A stretch of 58,459 bases of DNA from Paenibacillus sp. cl123 (lineage in GTDB: Bacteria > Bacillota > Bacilli > Paenibacillales > NBRC-103111), in NCBI RefSeq assembly GCF_900101595.1, contig NZ_FMYY01000001.1, positions 1 to 58,459 on the forward strand, written 5' to 3'. Below the pieces are notes generated by a model, which searched no databases, had not been told where the DNA came from, and worked only from the letters and a program-made list of their open reading frames with translations. Shown here in pieces: positions 51,690-58,459 of the stretch. The position numbers were made by a program, and so were the translations under genes. Numbering within the stretch: position 1 is the first letter of the stretch; every line of letters begins with the position of its first letter.

Positions 51690-52259
51690 ATGGACATGAC
51701 GGATCTGCCCATCCTGCTTCTCTTTACCGGTACCGGAGGCTCGGGACGCAAGTCGGTTGCGCGGCTCGTAGGCAAAGCTCTTCAATTTTCGGCGGTCGTC
51801 TCTTATACGACCCGGCAGCCGAGGCCTAAAGAAACGAATGCGGATTTTTATCGCTATATCTCTGAACAGGAGTTCGACAGGGCGGAGCAAGCCGGCGAAT
51901 TCATCCAAACGGTCAGGATAGCCTCTTATCGCTACGGCGTCAAACGTGCGGAGCTGGAAGACGCCACCCGGTCGGGCGCAGGCGCCTATCTTGTGTTGAA
52001 CCCGGAAGGGGCGCAGTTTTTCAAGCGAATGCTTGGCGCACAGGCGGTTACGATCTTCATTTATACGGGCAAGCAAACGATCCTGGAGCGGCTCGCCGCC
52101 AAAAACATTCCGTATGACGTGCTCGAAAGCTACCTGGCACAATACTCCGAAGAGGTCGCTTACCGCAAAGCCTGCGAGATTGTCGTGGAAAATATGGAGC
52201 TGGGCGCGACCGCGGCCAAGGTGCTTGATCTCGTGACTGCGCGACGGCTTGTTTCCTGA
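51690..52259 (+). CDS. Guanylate-kinase-like protein with altered P-loop
   Basis: A 189-residue guanylate kinase fold. The GMP-binding region is recognisable: SYTTRQPRPKETNADFYRYI, then EFIQTVRIASYRYG. The P-loop reads GTGGSGRKSV where Gmk has GPSGVGKGTV, so the phosphate-binding Lys is replaced by Arg with Lys next to it. This may be a specialised or non-catalytic paralogue rather than the housekeeping enzyme. GGAAGG precedes the ATG. It lies upstream of the pheS T-box on the same strand but has its own promoter. Confidence 0.8.
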   Translation: MDMTDLPILLLFTGTGGSGRKSVARLVGKALQFSAVVSYTTRQPRPKETNADFYRYISEQEFDRAEQAGEFIQTVRIASYRYGVKRAELEDATRSGAGAYLVLNPEGAQFFKRMLGAQAVTIFIYTGKQTILERLAAKNIPYDVLESYLAQYSEEVAYRKACEIVVENMELGATAAKVLDLVTARRLVS

Positions 52260-52285
52260 CAGCTCGGCTTCCGGCTCGCCGCCTC

Positions 52286-52314
52286 TTGCATCCGCGGCGG
52301 GGATTGCATATAAT
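52286..52314 (+). promoter_or_regulatory. Promoter of the T-box/pheST operon
   Basis: TTGCAT (52286-52291) and a perfect TATAAT (52309-52314) are separated by 17 bp, just upstream of the T-box leader. Confidence 0.75.
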
Positions 52315-52334
52315 ACTTGGTAAATCCATACTGA

Positions 52335-52626
52335 CAAATGCATGGACGGAGAAAAGTAAGCAGTGCTTCTTCACAGGGAGGAACCGCCGGAGACTGAGAG
52401 CGGGACCGATAGAATCAGGCTGCCGAAGTTCGCTCCCGAGCAGTCCTTTGAAACCCCGGATGCGGATGATTCTCATACGGAGGCAAGTAGAAGGCCACCG
52501 GTTTTCGAACCGTTATGTTCAATGAAGTGAGAAAGCGAGCGGCGCAGCAGGTGCTGCTGCGGCTTTCTAACAAGGGTGGTACCACGGCTTTTTCGTCCCT
52601 TATCGGGGAGGAAGAAGCCTTTTTGT
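52335..52626 (+). ncRNA. T-box leader of pheS-pheT (Phe)
   Basis: The leader contains the Stem I helix (CGGGA... paired to ...TCCCG) with a probable TTC specifier codon at 52429-52431, matching tRNA-Phe(GAA). The T-box sequence AGGGTGGTACCACGG is at about 52573-52587, and the terminator pairs GGCTTTTTCGTCCC with GGGGAGGAAGAAGCC followed by T5. Uncharged tRNA-Phe should stabilise the antiterminator and permit pheST transcription. Confidence 0.9.
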
Positions 52627-52687
52627 CGTTCCCGCAAAACCCATAGCTCACGAAGCCCGGAGCTGGCGTTGGGAGGAGACGCAGCAG

Positions 52688-52783
52688 ATGAACGAGGAGA
52701 GCAGGAATCTATGGATAGAGTCCGGCAGAACGGTGTTTCGATTCCGGGACGGGCTCATTTCAGAGATTGAGGATTACAGCTGA
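52688..52783 (+). CDS. 31-residue ORF between T-box and pheS
   Basis: GGAGGAG precedes the ATG by 7-8 nt. The 31 codons end 31 bp before the pheS ATG. The C-terminal part ([16 protein letters not shown]) resembles the last strands of SnoaL/NTF2-like domains, so it may be the tail of a lost gene or a genuine micro-ORF. It is within the T-box-controlled transcript. Confidence 0.4.
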   Translation: MNEESRNLWIESGRTVFRFRDGLISEIEDYS

Positions 52784-52814
52784 ACGTTATCAGAATGGAG
52801 AAGGGAGCAGGAAC

Positions 52815-53849
52815 ATGAAGGAACGATTGCTGCAATTAAAGGAAGAAGCGCTCGGCGAGCTGGCGGGCGTCCAGAACCAGCAGCAGCTTGGTGAGCTGCG
52901 GATCAAGTATTTGGGCAAAAAGGGGCCGCTGACTGAGATTTTACGCGGGATGGGCGCGCTCAGCGCGGAGGAGCGTCCGGCGATCGGTCTGGTCGTCAAT
53001 GAGGTGCGCGGAGCGATCGAGGAAGTGATCGAAGCGCAGCAGGAGGCTTTCAACCGGGCGGAGACGGAAGCCCGTCTCGCCTCCGAGACGATCGACGTTA
53101 CGCTGCCCGGCCGTCCGGCCGCGCAAGGCGCGCAGCATCCGATCAACAAGGTGATTCAGGAGATCGAGGATATTTTCATCGGGATGGGCTACACGGTCGC
53201 CGAGGGACCGGAGGTCGAGCAGGATTACTACAATTTCGAAGCGCTAAATTTGCCTAAAAATCATCCGGCGCGCGACATGCAGGATTCCTTTTATATCACG
53301 GAGGACATTTTGATGCGGACGCAAACTTCGCCCGTGCAGGTGCGCACGCTGGAGAAGAGCAAGGGCAAGGTGCCGATCAAGATCATCTGCCCGGGACGCG
53401 TTTACCGCCGCGATGACGACGATGCGACGCATTCCCATATGTTTACGCAGATCGAAGGACTTGTCATCGACCGCAACATCCGGATGAGCGACCTGAAGGG
53501 GACCTTGCTGCGCTTCATGCAGGAGCTGTTCGGCGAGCAGACGAAGATCCGGATGCGCCCGAGCTTCTTCCCGTTCACGGAACCAAGCGCGGAGGTCGAT
53601 GTGACGTGCGCGATGTGCGGCGGCAGCGGCTGCCGGGTGTGCAAGCATACGGGCTGGCTGGAAATTCTCGGCTCCGGGATGGTGCATCCGCGCGTCCTCG
53701 AGATGGCCGGTTACGATCCGGAGGAATATAACGGCTTTGCGTTTGGCCTCGGCGTCGAACGGATCGCCATGCTCAAATACGATATTGAAGATATCCGGCA
53801 TTTCTATACGAACGATCTGCGCTTCCTGAAGCAGTTCGTGCATTTGTAA
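52815..53849 (+). CDS. pheS: Phenylalanine-tRNA ligase alpha subunit
   Basis: A 344-residue class II synthetase subunit. An N-terminal coiled coil (about 1-90) contacts tRNA. The catalytic domain includes motif 2 at [21 protein letters not shown], the [17 protein letters not shown] block and motif 3 at [17 protein letters not shown] at 52815 follows GGAGCAGG. It is expressed from the T-box operon and acts as a heterotetramer with PheT. Confidence 0.97.
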   Translation: MKERLLQLKEEALGELAGVQNQQQLGELRIKYLGKKGPLTEILRGMGALSAEERPAIGLVVNEVRGAIEEVIEAQQEAFNRAETEARLASETIDVTLPGRPAAQGAQHPINKVIQEIEDIFIGMGYTVAEGPEVEQDYYNFEALNLPKNHPARDMQDSFYITEDILMRTQTSPVQVRTLEKSKGKVPIKIICPGRVYRRDDDDATHSHMFTQIEGLVIDRNIRMSDLKGTLLRFMQELFGEQTKIRMRPSFFPFTEPSAEVDVTCAMCGGSGCRVCKHTGWLEILGSGMVHPRVLEMAGYDPEEYNGFAFGLGVERIAMLKYDIEDIRHFYTNDLRFLKQFVHL

Positions 53850-53872
53850 GGGAAAGGGGCGAGTGAGGCGCA

Positions 53873-56323
53873 ATGAATGTATCTTATCAATGGTTGGCGC
53901 AATATGTGGAGATTGCCGATTATACGGCTGCTGAGCTGGCGGAGAAGCTGACCCGCAGCGGGATCGAGGTCGATATCGTCGAAAGCCGCAACAAGGGCGT
54001 AACCGGCGTTGTCGTCGGCTATGTGACTTCGAGGGAGAAGCATCCGGATGCGGATAAGCTGAGCGTGTGCAAGGTGGATGTGGGCACGGGCGAAGAGCTG
54101 CAGATCGTGTGCGGCGCGAAAAATGTGGATGCCGGACAAAAGGTCCCGGTGGCGACGGTCGGCGCCAAGCTGCCGGACGGACTGGCGATCAAGCGCGCGA
54201 AGCTGCGCGGCGTGGAGTCGCAAGGGATGATCTGCTCGGCCAAGGAGCTGGGCTTGAACGATAAGCTGCTTCCGAAGGAAATTCAGGAGGGTATCCTCGT
54301 TCTGCCGGCGGATACGAAGGTTGGAGAAAGCATTCTGGATGTGCTGGCGATCAATGATGAGGTGATGGACCTCGACCTGACGCCGAACCGTTCCGACTGC
54401 CTCAGCATGCTTGGGGCGGCTTATGAGATCGCCGCCATTCTTGGCCGGGAGATCCGGCTGCCGGACAGTTCCGCGGGCATTCAGGATAGTGAAGCTGCTG
54501 TGAAGGCAGCCGAGCGGATTTCCGTGGAAATTACGGCGAAGGACGCCTGCTCGCATTATGCCGCTCGTTTGATCGAAGGCGTCAAGGTCGGGACTTCCCC
54601 GCTTTGGCTGCAAAATCGGCTGATGGCCGCAGGCATTCGTCCGATCAGCAATATTGTGGACATTACGAACTATGTGATGCTGGAATACGGTCAGCCGCTG
54701 CATGCCTTTGACGCGGATCGCCTGGAGAACGGGCATATCGATGTCCGCTATGCGCGGGAAGGCGAGAAGCTCGTTACGCTGGACGATGTCGAGCGGGCGC
54801 TTGAGCCGCATATGCTGCTGATCACCGACGGCACGAAGCCGGTCGCGCTGGCGGGGGTTATGGGCGGAGCCAACTCCGAAGTGACGGAGGGGACAACCCG
54901 CATTTTGCTGGAATCGGCCAGATTCGACGGGGGAACGGTCCGGAAAACAAGCCGTCAGCTGGGCTTGCGCTCGGAAGCGTCTCTTCGCTTCGAGAAGGAA
55001 GTTAATCCCGAAGCGGTCATCCCGGCCTTGGACCGCGCTGCCGCTCTGATCGCCGAGCTGGGCGGCGGGCAAGTGGCGTCCGGTGTTGTCCAGTCGGTTG
55101 CGAGCGAGCATCGCCCCGTTCAGATCGAAGTGACTGCGAGCCGGATCAATTCGTATCTGGGAACGAGTCTGACGGTGGAAGAGATTACCGCAATTTTCGG
55201 ACGCCTGAACTTCACGGTAGAGCCGCTGGAGCAGGACGGACTGCTCGTTCATGTGCCGAGCCGCCGGGGCGATATTACACGCGCCGTCGATCTGATCGAG
55301 GAAGTGGCGCGTCTGTACGGGTATGACAATATCCCGACGACGCTGATGAATACGGAGACTACTCCGGGCTCGCTCACGAAGGAGCAAGCGGTCCGCCGCA
55401 CGGTCCGCCGCCTGCTGAACGGCAGCGGTCTGCACGAAGCGATCACCTATTCGTACACGCATCCGGATCAGATCGCCGCATTCCCGGGCATCTACCGCGA
55501 GGCGAAGCCGGTTGCGCTGGCGATGCCGATGAGCGAGGAGCGGAGCGTGCTGCGGACCAGTCTTGTGCCTCATCTGATCGATGCGGCTGTATATAACCGC
55601 AACCGGAACAACGACGATGTCGCCTTGTTCGAGATCGCGCCCGTCTTCCTGACGGAGGAGTCCGCGCTGACCAGACAGCCGGAGGAGAAGCTGCTGCTGT
55701 CCGCGCTGCTGACGGGCAAGCGCAGCGAGCTGCACTGGACGGGCAAACCGGGCAACGTCGATTTCTACGACCTGAAGGGCGTATTCGAGAACATCGTGTC
55801 CTACCTCGGCATTGAAGGTCTGCGTTATGTTCAGACTCAGGTTGAAGGGTATCATCCGGGCCGTACGGCTGCGATCGAGGTTGAACTGGATGGTGCTCGC
55901 CGCGTGATCGGTACGATCGGACAGCTGCATCCGGCCTTGCAGCAAGCCAGGGATCTGGCGGATACGTATGTGCTGGAGGTGGAGATGGAGGCGCTGACGA
56001 AGCTCGTCGCCGAACGCTTCGCTTACAGCCCGCTGCCGCGCTTCCCGGCGAGCTCGCGCGATATGGCTTTGGTCGTGGACCGGGGAGTCGCTGTCGGCGA
56101 TCTGATCGCCACAGCGCAGGAAACCGCAGGTCAGCTGCTGGAGTCGATTCAGGTGTTCGACATCTACACTGGCGAGCGTGTAGGCGCGGACAAGAAAAGC
56201 GTGGCCATCGCGCTTGTCTACCGGACGGCGGACCGCACGCTGACCGACGAGGAAGTGAGCGAGCTGCACGGCCGCGTCGTGTCGGCTCTCGAAGCTTCCT
56301 ATGGAGCGGAGCTGCGGAAATAA
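53873..56323 (+). CDS. pheT: Phenylalanine-tRNA ligase beta subunit
   Basis: An 816-residue subunit. It has an N-terminal tRNA-binding (EMAP-like) domain (about 40-155), a B3/B4 editing domain (about 210-400), a B5 domain (about 405-480), a catalytic-like core and a C-terminal anticodon-binding fold (about 722-815; FPASSRDMALVVD). The start is 24 bp after pheS, with a GGGGCGAG site. Full length, no defects seen. Confidence 0.97.
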   Translation: MNVSYQWLAQYVEIADYTAAELAEKLTRSGIEVDIVESRNKGVTGVVVGYVTSREKHPDADKLSVCKVDVGTGEELQIVCGAKNVDAGQKVPVATVGAKLPDGLAIKRAKLRGVESQGMICSAKELGLNDKLLPKEIQEGILVLPADTKVGESILDVLAINDEVMDLDLTPNRSDCLSMLGAAYEIAAILGREIRLPDSSAGIQDSEAAVKAAERISVEITAKDACSHYAARLIEGVKVGTSPLWLQNRLMAAGIRPISNIVDITNYVMLEYGQPLHAFDADRLENGHIDVRYAREGEKLVTLDDVERALEPHMLLITDGTKPVALAGVMGGANSEVTEGTTRILLESARFDGGTVRKTSRQLGLRSEASLRFEKEVNPEAVIPALDRAAALIAELGGGQVASGVVQSVASEHRPVQIEVTASRINSYLGTSLTVEEITAIFGRLNFTVEPLEQDGLLVHVPSRRGDITRAVDLIEEVARLYGYDNIPTTLMNTETTPGSLTKEQAVRRTVRRLLNGSGLHEAITYSYTHPDQIAAFPGIYREAKPVALAMPMSEERSVLRTSLVPHLIDAAVYNRNRNNDDVALFEIAPVFLTEESALTRQPEEKLLLSALLTGKRSELHWTGKPGNVDFYDLKGVFENIVSYLGIEGLRYVQTQVEGYHPGRTAAIEVELDGARRVIGTIGQLHPALQQARDLADTYVLEVEMEALTKLVAERFAYSPLPRFPASSRDMALVVDRGVAVGDLIATAQETAGQLLESIQVFDIYTGERVGADKKSVAIALVYRTADRTLTDEEVSELHGRVVSALEASYGAELRK

Positions 56324-56357
56324 GTGCTGGCGCTCGAGGCATGACGAAGGGGATTAT

Positions 56358-56392
56358 CCGGCCGTGCTGCGACGGCTCCAGGCCGGTTTTTT
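56358..56392 (+). terminator. Terminator of the pheST operon
   Basis: CCGGCC (56358-56363) pairs with GGCCGG (56381-56386), followed by six T. Confidence 0.8.
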
Positions 56393-56444
56393 CACCGGAT
56401 GAGAATCCGCTGCAGGCCGGCTCGGAGCAAAGGCTGGCGTCTAG

Positions 56445-56473
56445 AAAAAAGGAGGGGGCAGCCCCTCTTTTTT
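56445..56473. terminator. Second, symmetrical terminator downstream of pheT
   Basis: AAAAAAG-AGGGG and CCCCTCTTTTTT pair around a short loop, with A and T runs on either side. It can act in both directions. Confidence 0.75.
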
Positions 56474-56522
56474 CATGCCATTTTCATTCGACAATTCCTG
56501 TCGGCGGGCAGCAGGAAAAGCG

Positions 56523-56563
56523 ATTCTCCGTAGCGAATAGTTGAGGATACGGAGAATTTTTTG
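56523..56563 (+). terminator. Hairpin with T-run just upstream of the zapA-like gene
   Basis: ATTCTCCGTA (56523-56532) pairs perfectly with TACGGAGAAT (56549-56558), and the T-run runs to 56562. It ends only 26 bp before the GTG start, so it is either a third terminator for the upstream operon or an attenuator in the leader of the next gene. Confidence 0.65.
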
Positions 56564-56588
56564 GTCTTTTGGAAAGGGGACAACCTGC

Positions 56589-58459
56589 GTGAACGGTGAA
56601 GAGAAAGTGCGCATGACCGTCGACATCTACGGCACCCAATACAAGTTGGTATCAAGGTCCAGTCCTTCTTATATAAAGCGAGTCGTCGCTGTGGTTAATG
56701 ATCAGATGCATCGCATAGCTAACGGAAGCCCCCGGTTGGATCTTCCCAAAATCGCTGTTTTGGCAGCGGTTAATATGGCTGATGAATGGACGCGGATGCA
56801 GGAGCAGATCGATCATTCGCAGGAACAGAAGCGGCAGCTGGATAAGGCGCTGGCCGATATGTCCGCAGCCGGCGAGCTGCTGGAGCAGCTGCAGCAGGAG
56901 CTGACGGAGGAAAGGGAGCGGCTGTCCGAGGTTGCGGCAGAACGCGATGACCTGCAGGCGCGCAAGGAAGCGCTTGAGGCGCGGGAAGCGGAGCTGGCTA
57001 AGGAGCTGGAAGCGCTGACCGAGCATAAGCAAGCGATCGAGTCGGAATTTTCCCAGACGGCCGAACGTTTGGACCGGCAGCTTGCGCTGCAGGCGGAGCT
57101 CGAAAGCAAGCTCGCCGCCGAACTCGAGCGTGCCAGGGAGTTTGAGGGGCGGAATGCGGAGCAGGCCCGCGAGGCCGAGCGTATGACGCTGCTGCTGCTT
57201 GAAGGCGAGCAGCAGCGTGAAGAATTGGAAGCCCGGCTGGCGGAACAACGTGCCGAGCAGGAGCGCCAGCGTGCGGAGCTCGAGAGCCGTCTGGCGGCTG
57301 AGCTGGCGGCTCAGGAACGTCAGCGTGCGGAGTTTGAAGGCAAGCTGTCGGCTGAGAAGGACGAGCGCGAACGTCAGCGTGCGGAGCTCGAGGAGCTGCT
57401 GACGGCCGAGCTGGAGGCGCAAGAGCGTCAGCGAGCGGAGTTTGAAAGCAAGCTGGCGGCAGAGCAAGCGGAGCAGGAGCGTCAGCGGGCGGAACTGGAG
57501 AGTCGTCTGGCAGCTAAGCTGGAAGAGCATGAACGCGAGCGTGCGGAGTTCGAGAGCAAGCTGTCTGCAGGGCAAGCGGAACTGGAGCGTCAGCGAGCGG
57601 AATTGGAGAACCGTCTGGCGGCTAAGCTGGAAGAGCATGAACGCGAGCGTGCGGAGTTCGAGAGCAAGCTGTCTGTAGGGCAAGCGGAACTGGAGCGTCA
57701 GCGAGCGGAGCTTGAAGAGCTGCTGACGGCCGAGCTTGAGACGCAGGAACGCCAGCGAGCGGAGTTCCAAAGCAAGCTGGCCGCCGAGCGAGCTGAGCAG
57801 GAGCGTCAGCGGGCGGAACTGGAGAGCCGTCTGGCAGCTAAGCTGGAAGAGCATGAACGCGAGCGTGCGGAGTTCGAGAGTAAGCTGACTGCAGGGCAAG
57901 CGGAACTGGAGCGTCAGCGAGCGGAGTTCGAGGCCCGTTTGGCGTCTGAGCAGGAAGAGCGCGGTCGCGAGCGGGCTGAGCTGGAAAGCAAGCTGTCTGC
58001 AGAGCGAGCCGAATATGAACGCCAGCGTGCGGAGCTCGAGGACATGCTGACGGCCGAGCTTGAGACTCAGGAGCGTCAGCGTGCAGAGTTCGAAGACAAG
58101 CTCGCCGCCGAACGAGCGGAGCAAGAACGCCAACGTGCGGAGTTCGAGACGCGTCTGGCGTCGGAGCTGGAGGAGCGCGGCCGCGAGCGGGCCGAGCTGG
58201 AGAGCAAGCTGTCTGCCGAGCGAGCTGAGCAGGAGCGTCAGCGTGCGGAGCTTGAAGCCCGTCTGGCGTCTGAGCAGGAAGACCGCGGCCGCGAGCGGGC
58301 TGAGCTGGAGAGCAAGCTGTCTGCCGAGCGAGCCGAACATGAACGCCAGCGTGCGGAGCTTGAGGACATGCTGACGGCCGAGCTTGAGGCTCAGGAGCGT
58401 CAGCGCGTTGAGTTCGAAGACAAGCTCGCCGCCGAGCGTGCGGAGCAAGAACGCCGGCG
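56589..58459 (+). CDS. ZapA-like protein with giant 18-residue-repeat helix (partial)
   Basis: Partial: it is open to the window end. The first about 85 residues are a ZapA domain (VRMTVDIYGTQYKLVS, YIKRVVAVVNDQM, LAAVNMADEW). ZapA binds FtsZ and bundles it at the division site, and usually ends at about 85-100 residues. Here the frame continues without a stop for more than 620 codons as an E/R/Q/A-rich helix. It has an irregular coiled coil to about residue 206 and then 23 full 18-residue repeats. The GTG start follows AAAGGGG. The frame was checked at several points and stays open. Position after pheT is normal for zapA. The very long tail is the unusual part: it could be a rod or spacer attached to the divisome. 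The minus-strand ORF opposite is a shadow. Confidence 0.85.
   Translation, partial: MNGEEKVRMTVDIYGTQYKLVSRSSPSYIKRVVAVVNDQMHRIANGSPRLDLPKIAVLAAVNMADEWTRMQEQIDHSQEQKRQLDKALADMSAAGELLEQLQQELTEERERLSEVAAERDDLQARKEALEAREAELAKELEALTEHKQAIESEFSQTAERLDRQLALQAELESKLAAELERAREFEGRNAEQAREAERMTLLLLEGEQQREELEARLAEQRAEQERQRAELESRLAAELAAQERQRAEFEGKLSAEKDERERQRAELEELLTAELEAQERQRAEFESKLAAEQAEQERQRAELESRLAAKLEEHERERAEFESKLSAGQAELERQRAELENRLAAKLEEHERERAEFESKLSVGQAELERQRAELEELLTAELETQERQRAEFQSKLAAERAEQERQRAELESRLAAKLEEHERERAEFESKLTAGQAELERQRAEFEARLASEQEERGRERAELESKLSAERAEYERQRAELEDMLTAELETQERQRAEFEDKLAAERAEQERQRAEFETRLASELEERGRERAELESKLSAERAEQERQRAELEARLASEQEDRGRERAELESKLSAERAEHERQRAELEDMLTAELEAQERQRVEFEDKLAAERAEQERR
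57207..58448 (+). repeat. 23 tandem 54-bp (18-residue) repeats
   Basis: Each unit encodes a variant of ERQRAELESRLAAELEAQ. Some units begin ERERAEF or GRERAEL and end in LEEH, QAEL, RAEQ or EQEER. Higher-order pairs recur: the LEEH and QAEL units alternate at 57477-57692. The array continues past the window. Eighteen residues is exactly five turns at 3.6 residues per turn (or one heptad plus one hendecad), which predicts a nearly straight helix rather than a classical left-handed coil. Confidence 0.9.

Noticed and set aside
52576..52770. A 64-codon ORF overlapping the T-box
   Set aside because: It starts within the antiterminator sequence and crosses the terminator stem; the 31-codon ORF in another frame has the better ribosome site.
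53804..56269. An 821-codon minus-strand ORF
   Set aside because: It is antisense to pheT, which is an unmistakable full-length gene; the composition is that of a high-GC shadow.
56652..58448. A 598-codon minus-strand ORF rich in Leu and Arg
   Set aside because: It is the reverse of the zapA-like repeat array. GAG/CAG/GCG codons give no stops on the opposite strand. The plus-strand frame has the ZapA domain, ribosome site and helical repeat.

Overview
The window looks like chromosomal DNA from a Paenibacillus-type Firmicute. The evidence is an estimated-by-eye mid-50s GC content, strong GGAGG-type ribosome binding sites with frequent GTG and TTG starts, many U-tailed intrinsic terminators, a T-box in front of pheS-pheT, zapA after pheT, a KhtT/KhtU K+/H+ antiporter pair, CUT1/Lpl-type sugar transport, and tRNA genes that only partly encode CCA. 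Most of the window is ordinary core and metabolic gene content. There is a degraded prophage fragment at about 45.6-46.5 kb.

Layout. 0-0.7 kb: five tRNA genes (Tyr, Lys, two Leu, Arg), a 39-nt palindrome, and a duplicated 3' end of tRNA-Arg. 0.75-3.8 kb: a LysR regulator divergent from a Clostridium-type adenylosuccinate synthetase, then a DUF421 membrane protein. 3.9-6.1 kb (minus strand): a PAS/HTH regulator, a Gln-rich lipoprotein and a LysM-3D cell-wall protein. 6.1-11.1 kb: a HemD-like protein, KhtT-KhtU and an ABC-2 exporter. 11.2-20.1 kb: a Cys-rich pentapeptide-repeat protein, a phosphonate-type ABC importer (phnC-phnE-phnE) separated from its binding protein phnD by a LysR/threonine synthase pair, and a cytoplasmic 5'-nucleotidase-family phosphoesterase. 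20.1-21.2 kb: an RNA-rich intergenic region with two structured elements and very short peptide ORFs ahead of a CD3324-family gene.

21.3-35.9 kb: a TSUP transporter, a gamma-glutamylcyclotransferase-like protein, and a signalling block (CheY-like regulator, Hpt-REC-GGDEF-REC diguanylate cyclase, polytopic methyl-accepting protein). These are followed by class I ribonucleotide reductase (nrdA-nrdB, preceded by two candidate NrdR boxes), a CopC-CopD fusion, a GGDEF-EAL protein and an aldo/keto reductase. 36.0-45.5 kb: a pectin/rhamnogalacturonan oligosaccharide locus with a GH105 hydrolase, an AraC regulator, an LplABC-type importer and a membrane-anchored YesN/AraC regulator.

45.6-47.3 kb: a prophage remnant (a VapE fragment with a damaged Walker A and a small HTH protein), an AT-rich Pro-rich protein, and tRNA-Gly(CCC). 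47.4-52.3 kb: small hypothetical genes, 17 copies of a 7-bp tandem repeat, an MmcQ/YjbR protein, a frameshifted cobyrinate a,c-diamide synthase, a 53-bp palindrome inside a 22-codon ORF, YwbE, and a guanylate-kinase paralogue with an altered P-loop. 52.3-58.5 kb: T-box-controlled pheS-pheT, three stacked hairpins, then a ZapA-like protein. That protein continues into at least 23 copies of an 18-residue helical repeat and runs off the window.

The most unusual items are the ZapA/18-residue-repeat protein at the right edge, which is open only on the plus strand and has no stop in the window, and the RNA and small-peptide elements at 20.26-20.91 kb.
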